Assembly (NCBI GenBank): GCA_963676865.2
Contig: CAXXSS010000001.1
Span: forward strand, 2,976,001-3,040,000
Length of the DNA: 64,000 bases
Reading direction: 5' to 3'
Source of the DNA: JAAYUD01 sp963676865
Lineage (GTDB): Bacteria; Bacteroidota; Bacteroidia; Bacteroidales; Bacteroidaceae
Below, piece by piece: positions 16,113 to 26,078 of this stretch. The position numbers and the translations under genes were made by a program. Numbering within the stretch: position 1 is the first letter of the stretch; every line of letters starts with the position of its first letter. Below the pieces are notes generated by a model that made no database searches, was not told where the DNA came from, and saw only the letters and a program-made list of their open reading frames with translations.

Positions 16113-17648
16113 ATGTTGAATATAGATAAATATAGAAAGCAATTTTTTCATTTAAGAAAATGGAAGGTAGTAATCAGCGTTTCTTTTGTATTATTAGGTA
16201 TACATACCGGTAATATACAAGCCCAGAATTTGAATGATTTGACGAAGGGACTAGAGATGCGAATGGAATCATCCACTACATTAAGTAATGGTAAATATGC
16301 TCCCCTGTGGTTGAGTAGTAATCGGTACGGCTTGTCCTCGGTGGGACATCATTCAAACTACGAGCGAGTAGGGGTGTCCCGCTCTTTGCAGGCCGATTCT
16401 TTGCGTAAATGGCAAGTCGGTTATGGATTAGATATGGCGGGATGTATCGATTTTACATCGCACTATGTAGTGCAGCAGGCCTATATCGAAGTGGCTTATA
16501 AAAAGTTGTTGTTGAGCATTGGGAGCAAGGAGCGTCCGTGTGATTTGAAAAATAATGAATTGACAAGTGGTGGACTTAGTATCGGTATTAATGCTCGCCC
16601 TATACCGCAGGTAAGGGGTGAAGTGGATTATTTCAATGTGCCGGGTATGCATGGCTGGTGGCAACTCAAAGGGCGGCTGTCGTATGGATGGTTTACGGAT
16701 GGTGATTGGCAAACTCGTTATCTGAACGATCGGGGTACATTAAATAGGGCTAAACATTCGGATGAAGTGCTTTATCACGAGAAAGCGATGTATTGGAAAT
16801 TTGGTAAAGAGCAGGTGTTTCCACTCACTTTTGAGATTGGGTTACAGATGGCGGCGGAGTTCGGTGGAACGTTATATAATAATGGCATTAAAAAGAAACA
16901 GGGAGCAGGGTTAAAAGATTTTTTGACAATCTTTATTGTTGGAGGGCATGATCCTACGGATGGTCCTAATCCGAATACGGAGGGTAACTATGTAGGAAGC
17001 TATAATATGGCGTTGACGTATAAGCCGGGCAATTGGTTGTTGCGGGCTTATTTTGAACGTTATTTTGAAGACCAATCCATGATGACAGTGCAGTATGGTA
17101 TATACGATCATTTGTTGGGGCTCGAAGTGGGGCTACCTGCAAATAAATGGGTCAGTTCGTTAGTCGTTGAGCATCTCAGTACTAAAGATCAGTCCGGAGC
17201 CGTGTATCATGACCGTACGGCAAATATATATGATAAAATGAATGGACGGGATGATTATTATAATCACGGCAACTATATGGGGTGGCAGCATTGGGGTATG
17301 GCATTGGGTAGCCCATTGATTACTTCTCCTATATACAATACAAATGGGGATCTGTTGTTTCATAATACTAGGGTACAGGCATGGCATGTGGGTATAAGCG
17401 GCGATCCTATTCGAGAACTGCATTACAGAGTGTTATTGACACATACCGAAAATTGGGGACGCTACTCAGTGCCTTTTGATGATGTGTTGCAGCAGAATAG
17501 CTTTCTGGTGGAAGCATGCTACAAACCTCGCTGGGCGAATTCGTTTAGCTTTACGGGAGCATGGGCTTGGGACCGTGGCAAAGTGATTGGCAATAGTCAC
17601 GGAGTGCAACTTACTATTCGGAAATACTTGTCACTGAATAAAAAATAA
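16113..17648 (+). CDS. Wzi-family capsule assembly outer-membrane protein
   Basis: A 511-residue outer-membrane beta-barrel. After a signal peptide that ends near GNIQAQ, the mature part shows alternating aromatic strands and family-like segments: APLWLSSNRYGLSS, GSKERPCDLKNNELTSGGLSIG, WQLKGRLSYGWFTDGDW, GHDPTDGPNPNTEGNYVGS and YYNHGNYMGWQHWGMALGSPL. These fit the Caps_assemb_Wzi family, whose E. coli member binds capsule at the cell surface. I chose the ATG at 16113 because the earlier one (16092) overlaps the -7 box. Its place right after the glycan locus suggests a role with surface polysaccharide. The next lipoprotein gene starts 6 bases after its stop. Confidence 0.88.
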   Translation: MLNIDKYRKQFFHLRKWKVVISVSFVLLGIHTGNIQAQNLNDLTKGLEMRMESSTTLSNGKYAPLWLSSNRYGLSSVGHHSNYERVGVSRSLQADSLRKWQVGYGLDMAGCIDFTSHYVVQQAYIEVAYKKLLLSIGSKERPCDLKNNELTSGGLSIGINARPIPQVRGEVDYFNVPGMHGWWQLKGRLSYGWFTDGDWQTRYLNDRGTLNRAKHSDEVLYHEKAMYWKFGKEQVFPLTFEIGLQMAAEFGGTLYNNGIKKKQGAGLKDFLTIFIVGGHDPTDGPNPNTEGNYVGSYNMALTYKPGNWLLRAYFERYFEDQSMMTVQYGIYDHLLGLEVGLPANKWVSSLVVEHLSTKDQSGAVYHDRTANIYDKMNGRDDYYNHGNYMGWQHWGMALGSPLITSPIYNTNGDLLFHNTRVQAWHVGISGDPIRELHYRVLLTHTENWGRYSVPFDDVLQQNSFLVEACYKPRWANSFSFTGAWAWDRGKVIGNSHGVQLTIRKYLSLNKK

Positions 17649-17654
17649 GTAAGA

Positions 17655-18059
17655 ATGAAAAAGTTATTTATTATGTCTATTATTTTTATGCTAGCTGCCT
17701 GTGATAAACTACCCATGAATGGCTATTTGGATGGTATGTGGCAACTGATGGCTATACAAGATAATACTACAAACAACGTTTCGGATGTGAAAAGTAGTCG
17801 GCTCTATTATTCATTTCAGCTCCATTTAGTACAACTTAATAATGGAGAAGCGTATGCTCATTTTTCTCATCGGAATGATTCGATCGTCATGTATGACTGG
17901 TGCAAGGGGAATGTTACCAATGATAAGATTACTGATGCAACGGCATTGAATAAATTCGGGCTTTATGAATTAAGGGATTCTTTTAGGGTCGAAGTGCTCA
18001 CTAGTGAAAAAATGCAACTTCGCTCCCGAAAGGCTACGCTGAGCTTCCGCAAATTTTAG
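17655..18059 (+). CDS. Small lipoprotein, lipocalin-like
   Basis: 134 residues with a lipoprotein signal (MLAAC, Cys16). The mature part opens with NGYLDGMWQLMAIQ, the W-x-L start strand seen in Bacteroidetes lipocalin-like domains, followed by alternating strands (SFQLHLVQL, AYAHFSH, KMQLRSRKATLSFRKF). It is co-transcribed with the Wzi-family gene, 6 bases upstream. No catalytic motif is visible and its partner is unknown. An accessory role for the Wzi-type barrel is an inference from position. Confidence 0.7.
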   Translation: MKKLFIMSIIFMLAACDKLPMNGYLDGMWQLMAIQDNTTNNVSDVKSSRLYYSFQLHLVQLNNGEAYAHFSHRNDSIVMYDWCKGNVTNDKITDATALNKFGLYELRDSFRVEVLTSEKMQLRSRKATLSFRKF

Positions 18060-18696
18060 GTTTGTATCAGCTTCCGCGCTATGTGATCAATTCCAGTTCC
18101 AATGTTTCGTAATTGTTTCGCAAAAATATTTAATTCCGTTTGTATGTATCTTTAATACAGTTAGTTATGATGTAAAGATTTTCAGATTGTGGTTCTGCGT
18201 GTCTCTTGTGCCCCCGCTAAATTATCAATTCCTGTTCTAATGTTTCGCAAAAAAAAAGTTTTAAAACTCTTTCCGTCACATTATCATATTGACTATGAGT
18301 GGTATATACAGGCGTAGTCTATTTTTTGGACCTCAAAATGGCATCATCTTACTCATTGTTAGTATGTTATGAAACGTGGATCGTCCGCTTCGCCTATATC
18401 ATCATCCGGTATCTGCCGTGTGTGCACCGTGTGGAAACTTCCCGGCGTGGGAAAATAGATGCTGCTGTTGCGTGGGCCCTCTCGCTCGAGTAGAGGATAT
18501 TTTCCACTGCATAACACATTGATATGCCATTCGGTGTTGCCGATGAAGCATATTCCAAATCATTTTTCAATTGGTCGTAGGTGATGACTCCTTTGCTTAC
18601 CGCCCGTATTCTTCTCTGGGAGAAGGTGTTTTGTATACATCTTATTTAATCAGGATTGTCGTATTTAAGATATTTTTGTCGGCTCATTCAGGTTTT

Positions 18697-18786
18697 GTCG
18701 TTCCACATATGTGATTCGATCAACTCACATATATGGAACGATCGACTCACATATGTGAGTTGATCGAATCACATATGTGGAACGAC
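18697..18786. repeat. Perfect 36-bp inverted repeat with 18-bp spacer
   Basis: 18697-18732 is the exact reverse complement of 18751-18786. Each arm carries its own small palindrome CACATATGTG plus a second half-motif, and GGAACGA occurs in both the spacer and the right arm. The motif CACATAT therefore appears repeatedly within 90 bases. It is not flanked by a gene on either side within 600 bases. Confidence 0.9.
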
Positions 18787-18829
18787 ATTCTTCTCAGGAC
18801 GAAGATATGAAGTCTTTCTGGCATGAACT

Positions 18830-19013
18830 AAGAAGTTATTTTGAGTTTTTAGAAAAACAATAATATGAAACTGTTTCGAATTCTTTTGCCCTCTTTTTGG
18901 CGTATTTATTGGGTTTGTTTCTTGATTTAGCCCGCTAAACCTTCAAAACAAATCCAATAAATTCGCTCAAAAATAACCTCAAAAGACTTTCGATAAAAAT
19001 TCAAAAATAGCTT
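18830..19013. repeat. Long imperfect inverted repeat, MITE-like
   Basis: Outer blocks aagaagttattttgag (from 18830) and its diverged complement (to 19013), and inner blocks 18876-18920 and 18946-18987, fold back on each other around a 25-base centre. The inner arms share about 40 bases with few mismatches. A 71-base part of the left arm recurs at 39733-39803. Confidence 0.65.
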
Positions 19014-19513
19014 CTTTCGTCAGTATGTCTCACAGAGCTCACTTTTTTGAAAGGTCTCATGGAACGTTTGGCAATTATCGGGGTAAAAAGCAGACACAGT
19101 CATTCCGATTCTGTATATTCGGTCATTCGGTTATGATCGTTACCAGGGCTGTTGTGTTGACAGGAAAATTGTGGCAATTGCGAGACTCAGCTTTCATAAA
19201 TTACTGTGTGATAGCTTAATAATGCCTTTTTGGGGTCCCGTTTTAGCCTCTGGTCTTTATAATAGATTGATTGATAAATATTTGACATGACGGATATGTA
19301 TGCAAAACTTGATTTCTTACATCGAACTCAACTATTCTTACTAAATATAATCGCGGAAACGCTTACCTTCTAAATATAATTCATTTGAAAATTCTACTTT
19401 TCCATTATAAAGACTATTTCCTTACCAAACAAAGAGAGTAAAAAAAAGACATTTTAAGGTAGGGTTAATAGTAACTTATTTGGGTTAGCAGTATAAAAGA
19501 AATAAAATCGAAT

Positions 19514-20635
19514 ATGAAAGAAGATATTATATCATTTCTAAATGGTACGATGAGCAAGGTGGAAAAAGCAAATCTCTTGGCCTGGATCAAATCATCAGAA
19601 AACAATAAGGAAAGATTCTTATACTACTATCATATTTGGGAAAACGATATGAAAGAACAGATGAATTTTGATAAAGCAAAAGCGTGGGAACACTTTATCT
19701 CTAATTTAGAGAATAAACATCAAAAAACACTTATTCGTAAAATAATATATTATAGCACTGCAATTGCTGCTTGTATCATTATTATCATTGGATTTAAATT
19801 TTACCAAAAATACAATCGCATCAATATTATGGATTTCGCTAACGAAACAGCAGCTAACATAAGTCATGAAGATAATGTAAAACTGGTATTATCTAAGAAT
19901 AAGGCTATCTATTTTCAAGCGAAATCTCCTGCAATCAAATATGGCAATCAATCAATTTCTATAAACAATAAACAAATTATCTCAAATGACGATTTTACTT
20001 ACAACCAATTGATAGTCCCTTATGGTAAACGTTCAGAGATAATTCTCACCGATGGAACGAAAATATGGGTCAATGCAGGCACAAGATTAATTTATCCGAC
20101 AGAATTCTCTAAGAAAAAACGCGAGATATATGTCGATGGTGAAATCTATTTGGAAGTGACACATTACAATAAGTGGCCATTTGTTGTCCATACTAATGAA
20201 ATGAGTGTAAACGTTCTTGGTACAAAGTTTGAAGTTTCTTCTTATCCATCATCACCAACAAAAGACGTAGTACTTGTTTCCGGTTCTGTAAAAGTAGCAC
20301 GTGGCAATAGCCAAACGATTATAAAACCGACATACGCATACTCACTTCGCGGTAATAATGCGACCATACATCAAATTGATGTTCAACAGTATACATCATG
20401 GATTAATGGTATTTATATATTCGAAAGTGAAGAACTTAATGTCATATTCAGCAAATTGGAACGATACTATAACGTGCAAATAGAATATGGTGCATCTGTT
20501 GCCAATCTACGTTGTAGCGGTAAATTATTTTTAGAACAAAGTTTTAACAAATTAATGATTGGGCTATCAAAAACAGTCCCTATTTCTTATAGGGAAAAAG
20601 AAAACCGATATATTGTAACTTTAAAACAAGTATAA
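19514..20635 (+). CDS. FecR-family anti-sigma factor
   Basis: 373 residues. The cytoplasmic N-terminal part (about 1-75) is followed by one transmembrane helix (about 77-95, IIYYSTAIAACIIIIIGFKFY) and a periplasmic FecR domain. The FecR core is clear: VPYGKRSEIILTDGTKIWVNAGTRLIYP, REIYVDGEIYLEV, PFVVHT and VNVLGTKFEVSSY, with a C-terminal domain ending LKQV. It would sense the STN domain of the SusC protein encoded 137 bases downstream and release an ECF sigma factor. No sigma gene precedes it, which is the usual place. The only candidate here is the minus-strand gene at 32538-33143. Confidence 0.93.
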   Translation: MKEDIISFLNGTMSKVEKANLLAWIKSSENNKERFLYYYHIWENDMKEQMNFDKAKAWEHFISNLENKHQKTLIRKIIYYSTAIAACIIIIIGFKFYQKYNRINIMDFANETAANISHEDNVKLVLSKNKAIYFQAKSPAIKYGNQSISINNKQIISNDDFTYNQLIVPYGKRSEIILTDGTKIWVNAGTRLIYPTEFSKKKREIYVDGEIYLEVTHYNKWPFVVHTNEMSVNVLGTKFEVSSYPSSPTKDVVLVSGSVKVARGNSQTIIKPTYAYSLRGNNATIHQIDVQQYTSWINGIYIFESEELNVIFSKLERYYNVQIEYGASVANLRCSGKLFLEQSFNKLMIGLSKTVPISYREKENRYIVTLKQV

Positions 20636-20684
20636 CCGAACCCTTAAAATTAGGAGCCTATGAAACAATACTTATAAAAAAAAT

Positions 20685-20709
20685 CGGGACGTACTACGAA
20701 TACGCCCCG
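20685..20709 (+). terminator. Hairpin between the FecR and SusC genes
   Basis: CGGGACGTA pairs with TACGCCCCG (9-bp stem with one mismatch, 7-base loop), followed by A-rich rather than T-rich sequence. It may be an attenuator or processing site that lets anti-sigma and transporter be expressed at different levels. Confidence 0.45.
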
Positions 20710-20771
20710 AAAATAGCGATTTAAAAATCTATAATTTACCATTAAATCAACCTTTAAATCATTGCAAATGT

Positions 20772-23700
20772 ATGAGAAATTTTGAAAAGTACCATTTTTT
20801 TTATAGAAAAAGTAGATATTTACGAATTATGAAACTCACGACCTTATTATTATTCGTAGGCATAAATATTTGTTTCGCTGCAAACTCTTATTCGCAGCGT
20901 ACACACTTTTCTATTAACATGAGAAATACTTCTGTCAAAAAAGTTTTAAATATGATAGAGGGTAAAAGCGAATTTGTCTTTTTTTATTATGATAATGTCA
21001 TTGATGTTAATCGTCGAGTATCAATATCTATCAAAGACAAGCCCGTGACCGAAATTCTCGATGAATTATTTAAAAATACGAATAACACTTATTATATATC
21101 CGATCGGCAGATATTTATTATTAAGAAAAAAGGCGATATAGAAATACCTTATAGTCAACAAAAGAAAAGTATTGTCCTACCAAAGTCTTCCCAGAAGCAT
21201 GTAAAAGGCATTGTCGTAGATGAAAAAACGAACGATCCTATTCCTGGTGCATCAATATTAGTTTATGGAAGTTCACGCGGTGTAATTACGGATGTAGACG
21301 GGTCTTTTGATATAGAGGTTTCTAGCACAGACAAATTAGTTATTTCTTTCTTAGGAATGGAGACAAAGACTATTTCTATTGGAAACCAAACAAATTTCAC
21401 AATTAAACTTATTCCAAAAATCTCAGAACTTGAGGAAGTTACTGTTGTTGCTTATGGCAAACAAAGAAAGGTGAGTGTAATCGGTGCCATAAATACGATT
21501 TCGACAGAAAATTTAAGAAGCCCTGTAGGAAAATTAAGTTCTGAATTAGCTGGTCAACTAGCCGGTATTGTAGCTATGCAACGTTCTGGAGAACCTGGGG
21601 CTGGTGCGGATTTTTGGATCCGTGGAATTAATACTTTTGGAGCAAACAGTACTCCTTTGGTATTGGTAGATGGTGTAGAACGAAGTTTAGATTTAGTTGA
21701 TGTAGAAGATATTGCATCATTGTCAATATTAAAAGATGCTACAGCTACAGCATTATATGGTGTACGCGGTGCAAATGGAATTATTATTATTACAACAAAA
21801 AGAGGGACAGAATCTGCTCCGCGAATAAGCGCGAGGGTAGAATTTGGTCTTGTGAATCCTGTACGTGTTCCCCAATTAGCTAATGCAGAACAATGGATAA
21901 AATATTATAATGATATTTCATTAGACGCTTCAGGAAGATTAGCCATACAGCCTGAAGAAAGAAATCGTTACTTGAATCATTCAGATCCCGATTTATACCC
22001 AAATGTTGATTGGATGAAAACGATATTTAATAATATAGCTAACAGTACTCGTGTCAATATCAATGTAACCGGCGGTTCTCCAAAAGTACGTTATTATATA
22101 GGTGGCTCTTATTATACAGAAGGTAGCATTTTCAACGTCGCAAATAAAAAAAGATATGATGCTTCCATGCGATATGATAAATTTAGTTTTCGTTCAAACA
22201 TTGATATAAACATTACTCCAGTTACGGAATTAGGATTGTCTTTATCTACTCAATATGAGGTAACAAACCGTCCAGGACATTCTTTATCTGATATATACGA
22301 TTATGTCATTGTAACTCCACCATTGTCAACGCCAACTATTTATTCTGATGGGACGCTTGCCAATCCGGCTGTTGGTTCTAATCCTTACAATTATCTGAAT
22401 AATAGTGGCTATTCTCAAGATTTCAACAATAATGCTCAATCTCTAATTTCATTGACACAAGATTTTTCGAAATTCATAACTCCCGGCTTAAAAGCAATTG
22501 TGAAATTCTCATGGGATGCATACAATGGCTCTACTCTAGACAGAATTATGGATCCTACGACTTATCACGCAATAGGACGTGGCTCGAATAACAAACTAAT
22601 ATTTATAAAAAATAATGATGGAAGTAATTATATTAATTTATATAGGAGTAATAGTGGTTCTAGAACAGTTAATTTCGAGGCATCTGTAAATTACGAAAGG
22701 CTCTTTGCCGATAAACATAGAATTGGAGGAATGTTTCTTTTTAATATGAGAAGTCATACAGATAATTTTCCAACAAATTATATCTATGCTTTTCCTTATC
22801 GGAATATTGGTATAGCAGGAAGAGCCACCTATTCTTATGATGATCGTTATTTTGCAGAATTCAATTTTGGATACAACGGATCTGAAAACTTTTCACCCAA
22901 TAAAAGATTTGGCTTTTTCCCTTCGTATGCCATTGGCTATATGATTAGTAATGAAAAATATTGGAATAATATACGTCCTATTATTAATCTGCTAAAATTA
23001 AAAGCCTCTTATGGTACAATCGGAAATGACCAAATCGGAGGTAATCGTCGTTTTGCTTTTAATTCGGAAATGAATGCCGGAGTTGAGGGTTATATATTTG
23101 GAACAAATAAAACAAACAATTTATATTCATCAGGTATTGCCACCGGTATACCGGGAAATGAAAATGTATCATGGGAAAAAGCTCAAAAGGCAAATGTTGG
23201 GATAGAATTAGGTCTTATTGATAAATTGAAATTTCAATTGGATTATTTTTATGAAAAACGTACCGGCATATATATTCAACAGCAAAGCGTTCCTTCTGTA
23301 GTAGGACTAAATGTGACCCAATACGTTAACCTTGGCAAAATGAGAAATCAGGGACTTGATGGTTCAATGGAATATGAACAGCATTTCAAGGATTGGTATT
23401 TTTCGGCACGTGCCAACCTAACTTATAACCGTAACAAAAAGCTATATGATGATAAGCCTACTCCTATATGGCCGTATCAAAGCGAAGCAGGTTTTCCTTA
23501 TTTGCAACAGAGAGGATTAGTATCCATTGGACTTTTTAAATCAGAAGAAGACATCGCAACAAGTCCTAAACAAAGTTTTGGCAACGTTCGCCCAGGCGAT
23601 ATCAAATATAAAGATATTAATGGGGATAATGTAATTGATGCTTATGACGAAGTAGCTATAGGTTATACCAATATTCCCGAAATAAACTATGGTTTTGGTT

Positions 23701-24167
23701 TCAGTGTTGGTTGGAAAGGTATTGATGCCTCAGCTTTCTTTCAAGGTGTAGCACATGTAACGCGGATTATAAGCGGAAGTGCATTTTATGGATCATCTAA
23801 TAACATTCTAAACACAGGTCAGATATATAGTGATGTGGCTGATAAACGGTGGACAGAAGATAATCCAAATCCAAATGCTCCCTATCCGCGACTTTCTATG
23901 AGTAAAGTTGAAAACAACTTGCAACCATCTACATTTTGGCAAAGAGATATGGGATTTATCCGATTAAAAAATGTGGAATTAGGCTATACAATACCCAAAA
24001 ACAGGTATAAAAAATATGGAATATCAACAATACGCATGTATTTACAAGGTGTAAACCTCTTAACTTTTAGTAAGTTCAAACTTTGGGATCCTGAACTAAC
24101 TTCTAATTACGGTGATGTATACCCTCAAATGAGAACTGTAACTATTGGACTAAATGTTAATTTCTAA
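20772..24167 (+). CDS. SusC/RagA TonB-dependent transporter with STN domain
   Basis: 1131 residues. After a long signal region (cleavage near ANSYSQ) comes an STN (secretin/TonB N-terminal) domain at about 45-110, a carboxypeptidase-regulatory-like beta-sandwich (VKGIVVDEKTNDPIPGASI), a TonB-box-like linker (EEVTVVAYGKQRK), a plug (LAGQLAGIVAMQRSGEPG, SILKDATATALYGVRGANGIIIITTK) and a 22-strand barrel ending in NVNF. It imports oligosaccharides across the outer membrane with the SusD partner. The STN domain is the part that signals to FecR anti-sigma factors, so it should sense its own substrate and switch on the locus. Confidence 0.95.
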   Translation: MRNFEKYHFFYRKSRYLRIMKLTTLLLFVGINICFAANSYSQRTHFSINMRNTSVKKVLNMIEGKSEFVFFYYDNVIDVNRRVSISIKDKPVTEILDELFKNTNNTYYISDRQIFIIKKKGDIEIPYSQQKKSIVLPKSSQKHVKGIVVDEKTNDPIPGASILVYGSSRGVITDVDGSFDIEVSSTDKLVISFLGMETKTISIGNQTNFTIKLIPKISELEEVTVVAYGKQRKVSVIGAINTISTENLRSPVGKLSSELAGQLAGIVAMQRSGEPGAGADFWIRGINTFGANSTPLVLVDGVERSLDLVDVEDIASLSILKDATATALYGVRGANGIIIITTKRGTESAPRISARVEFGLVNPVRVPQLANAEQWIKYYNDISLDASGRLAIQPEERNRYLNHSDPDLYPNVDWMKTIFNNIANSTRVNINVTGGSPKVRYYIGGSYYTEGSIFNVANKKRYDASMRYDKFSFRSNIDINITPVTELGLSLSTQYEVTNRPGHSLSDIYDYVIVTPPLSTPTIYSDGTLANPAVGSNPYNYLNNSGYSQDFNNNAQSLISLTQDFSKFITPGLKAIVKFSWDAYNGSTLDRIMDPTTYHAIGRGSNNKLIFIKNNDGSNYINLYRSNSGSRTVNFEASVNYERLFADKHRIGGMFLFNMRSHTDNFPTNYIYAFPYRNIGIAGRATYSYDDRYFAEFNFGYNGSENFSPNKRFGFFPSYAIGYMISNEKYWNNIRPIINLLKLKASYGTIGNDQIGGNRRFAFNSEMNAGVEGYIFGTNKTNNLYSSGIATGIPGNENVSWEKAQKANVGIELGLIDKLKFQLDYFYEKRTGIYIQQQSVPSVVGLNVTQYVNLGKMRNQGLDGSMEYEQHFKDWYFSARANLTYNRNKKLYDDKPTPIWPYQSEAGFPYLQQRGLVSIGLFKSEEDIATSPKQSFGNVRPGDIKYKDINGDNVIDAYDEVAIGYTNIPEINYGFGFSVGWKGIDASAFFQGVAHVTRIISGSAFYGSSNNILNTGQIYSDVADKRWTEDNPNPNAPYPRLSMSKVENNLQPSTFWQRDMGFIRLKNVELGYTIPKNRYKKYGISTIRMYLQGVNLLTFSKFKLWDPELTSNYGDVYPQMRTVTIGLNVNF

Positions 24168-24185
24168 TTTAATAAAAATGAAACT

Positions 24186-26060
24186 ATGAATAAATTACGA
24201 ATATTAGGAACTCTTTTATTATCAATCATGTTGTTTTCATCATGTGGCAATTATCTAGATGTTAAATTGAACGATGAATTGACTATTGACGAAACATTTA
24301 GTAAAAGAACAACAACAGAAGACTATTTAGCACATATATATAGTTATATACCACGTGAATATGATCTTTTGCATGAAGGTAGTGCGGTACCACGAAGTGA
24401 TGAAGCAACCTTCGCGTATTATCAATGGGTTGACTATCTGGTTTTCAATACAGGTTCATGGGGACCAACAACTAGTGCTTATAATATATGGAGCCGAAAA
24501 TATGAAGGTATTAATCAAGCAACAATTTTTATGAACAATATAGAATCTTGTAAAGAAATTGATACCGATACCCAAAAACAGATGAAAGCTGAAGCACGTT
24601 TTTTAAGAACCTATTTTTATTTTGAATTATTCCGTCAATATGGACCCGTATATATATGGGGGGATAAAACATCGGACCAAACGATTAAACCGGAGTCTAT
24701 TGATAGAAATACTGTAGATGAGAATGTAAACTTTATGGTTGAAGAATACGATAAGGCAATTGCAGATCTTCCATTAACAGTAACGGATATGAACAATTGG
24801 GCTGGTCGAATAACAAAAGGCGCTGCAATGGCTGCAAAAGCACGTTTATTACTATATGCAGCAAGCCCTTTATTTAATGGCTGTGACTTATACAAAGGGA
24901 AAATGAAGAATAAAGACGGTAATTATTTATTTCCACAGGCATCTGATCCGAACAAATGGGATAAAGCCGCAACTGCTGCTAAGGCAGTCATTGATCTTAA
25001 TATATATCAATTATATCAAAATACTACAGAATCAGATCCATTTCAAAGAGCAATCAAATCTTATCAAGGAATTTTATTTGAGCCATGGAACAGTGAAATT
25101 ATTTGGGGAGCATGGGCTCGAGATATGAATACAGGAGATTATGAAAGCGTCGCTTTTAATCTAATTGCAAGATGTCTACCTCCTCAAATCCTACAAAACG
25201 CCTATGGTGGTACTTGTCCATCTTTAAAATTAGTTGATACATACCCAATGGCTGAATCTGGGAGATATCCGGTAACGGGGTATAATTCTGATGGAAGCCC
25301 TATTATTGACCCGAAGTCTGGATATTCTAATACAGGGTTTACAGAACCTTATACACATCCAATCGAAAATTTTGCAACCATCAGGGCACACAATAGTTGT
25401 GTAGGTAGGGATGCACGCTTCTATGCTTCTATCTTTGCTAATGGTTTTTATTGGATTAATCAATACGCAGGAAAGCAATTAGTTACGTTTTATACTGGCG
25501 GCACTTCTCCATTCCTAGGGAATGGTGGTGATTGCGTAAAGGTCGGTTATTTATGGAGAAGATGTGTTAATCCAGAGCTGAATACTAATAATCATAGTTA
25601 TGGAAACATTTTTTGGCCTTATTATCGGTTGGCTGAGATCTATTTAGATTATGCTGAAGCATGCAATGAAAAACCGGCTAGAGACGAAAAAGAAGCTTTG
25701 TCGTATATCAATAAAGTACGAAACCGGGCAGGATTGAATAACTTGGAAGTAGCATATCCAGAAGTGATAGGCAATCAATCACTACTACGAGAGCTCATTC
25801 AAAAAGAGCGGATGGTAGAATTGGCCTTTGAAGGTCATCGATATTATGATATTCGGCGATGGATGATTGCCGAGAAAGAATTTAATGGTCCCATTTATAC
25901 TTTAAACCTTTTAGCCACAAAATATGATGATTCGTGGCAAAGAACATCTGCTGTATGGATTAGTGGTGAAAATGTTTTTCAACCAAAACATTATTTTTTC
26001 CCAATTAATCAGGTTCAATTGAACGAAATGAAAAATATAACTCAAAATTATGGATGGTGA
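24186..26060 (+). CDS. SusD/RagB surface glycan-binding lipoprotein
   Basis: 624 residues. Lipobox FSSC (Cys20) directs it to the outer-membrane surface. TPR-rich SusD features include NYLDVKLNDELTIDETF at the start, EARFLRTYFYFELFRQYGPVY near residue 140, the FWPYYRLAEIYLDYAEACNE helix and the C-terminal ELAFEGHRYYDIRRW block. It lies 18 bases after the SusC gene and forms the lid of that transporter. The glycan it binds is set by loops that cannot be read by eye. Confidence 0.95.
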   Translation: MNKLRILGTLLLSIMLFSSCGNYLDVKLNDELTIDETFSKRTTTEDYLAHIYSYIPREYDLLHEGSAVPRSDEATFAYYQWVDYLVFNTGSWGPTTSAYNIWSRKYEGINQATIFMNNIESCKEIDTDTQKQMKAEARFLRTYFYFELFRQYGPVYIWGDKTSDQTIKPESIDRNTVDENVNFMVEEYDKAIADLPLTVTDMNNWAGRITKGAAMAAKARLLLYAASPLFNGCDLYKGKMKNKDGNYLFPQASDPNKWDKAATAAKAVIDLNIYQLYQNTTESDPFQRAIKSYQGILFEPWNSEIIWGAWARDMNTGDYESVAFNLIARCLPPQILQNAYGGTCPSLKLVDTYPMAESGRYPVTGYNSDGSPIIDPKSGYSNTGFTEPYTHPIENFATIRAHNSCVGRDARFYASIFANGFYWINQYAGKQLVTFYTGGTSPFLGNGGDCVKVGYLWRRCVNPELNTNNHSYGNIFWPYYRLAEIYLDYAEACNEKPARDEKEALSYINKVRNRAGLNNLEVAYPEVIGNQSLLRELIQKERMVELAFEGHRYYDIRRWMIAEKEFNGPIYTLNLLATKYDDSWQRTSAVWISGENVFQPKHYFFPINQVQLNEMKNITQNYGW

Positions 26061-26078
26061 ATGTAATAGCAACTAATT

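Larger units (their letters stand above)
18060..19513. other. 1.45-kb gene-poor region with several repeats
   Basis: No convincing gene. It holds two 33-base direct near-repeats (18077-18109 and 18215-18247, 27 of 33 identical), a minus-strand open frame of about 83 codons (18645 down to 18394; contains KGVITYDQLKNDLEYASS) that may be a gene fragment, the 36-bp inverted repeat and the long imperfect inverted repeat described separately. The last 300 bases are AT-rich leader sequence for the FecR gene. Confidence 0.5.

Noticed and set aside
18697..18786. CRISPR array or phase-variable invertible promoter
   Set aside because: Only one pair of inverted arms exists, with no regular direct repeats and spacers. 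The 18-bp spacer is too short to hold a promoter, and no recombinase gene is in the window.
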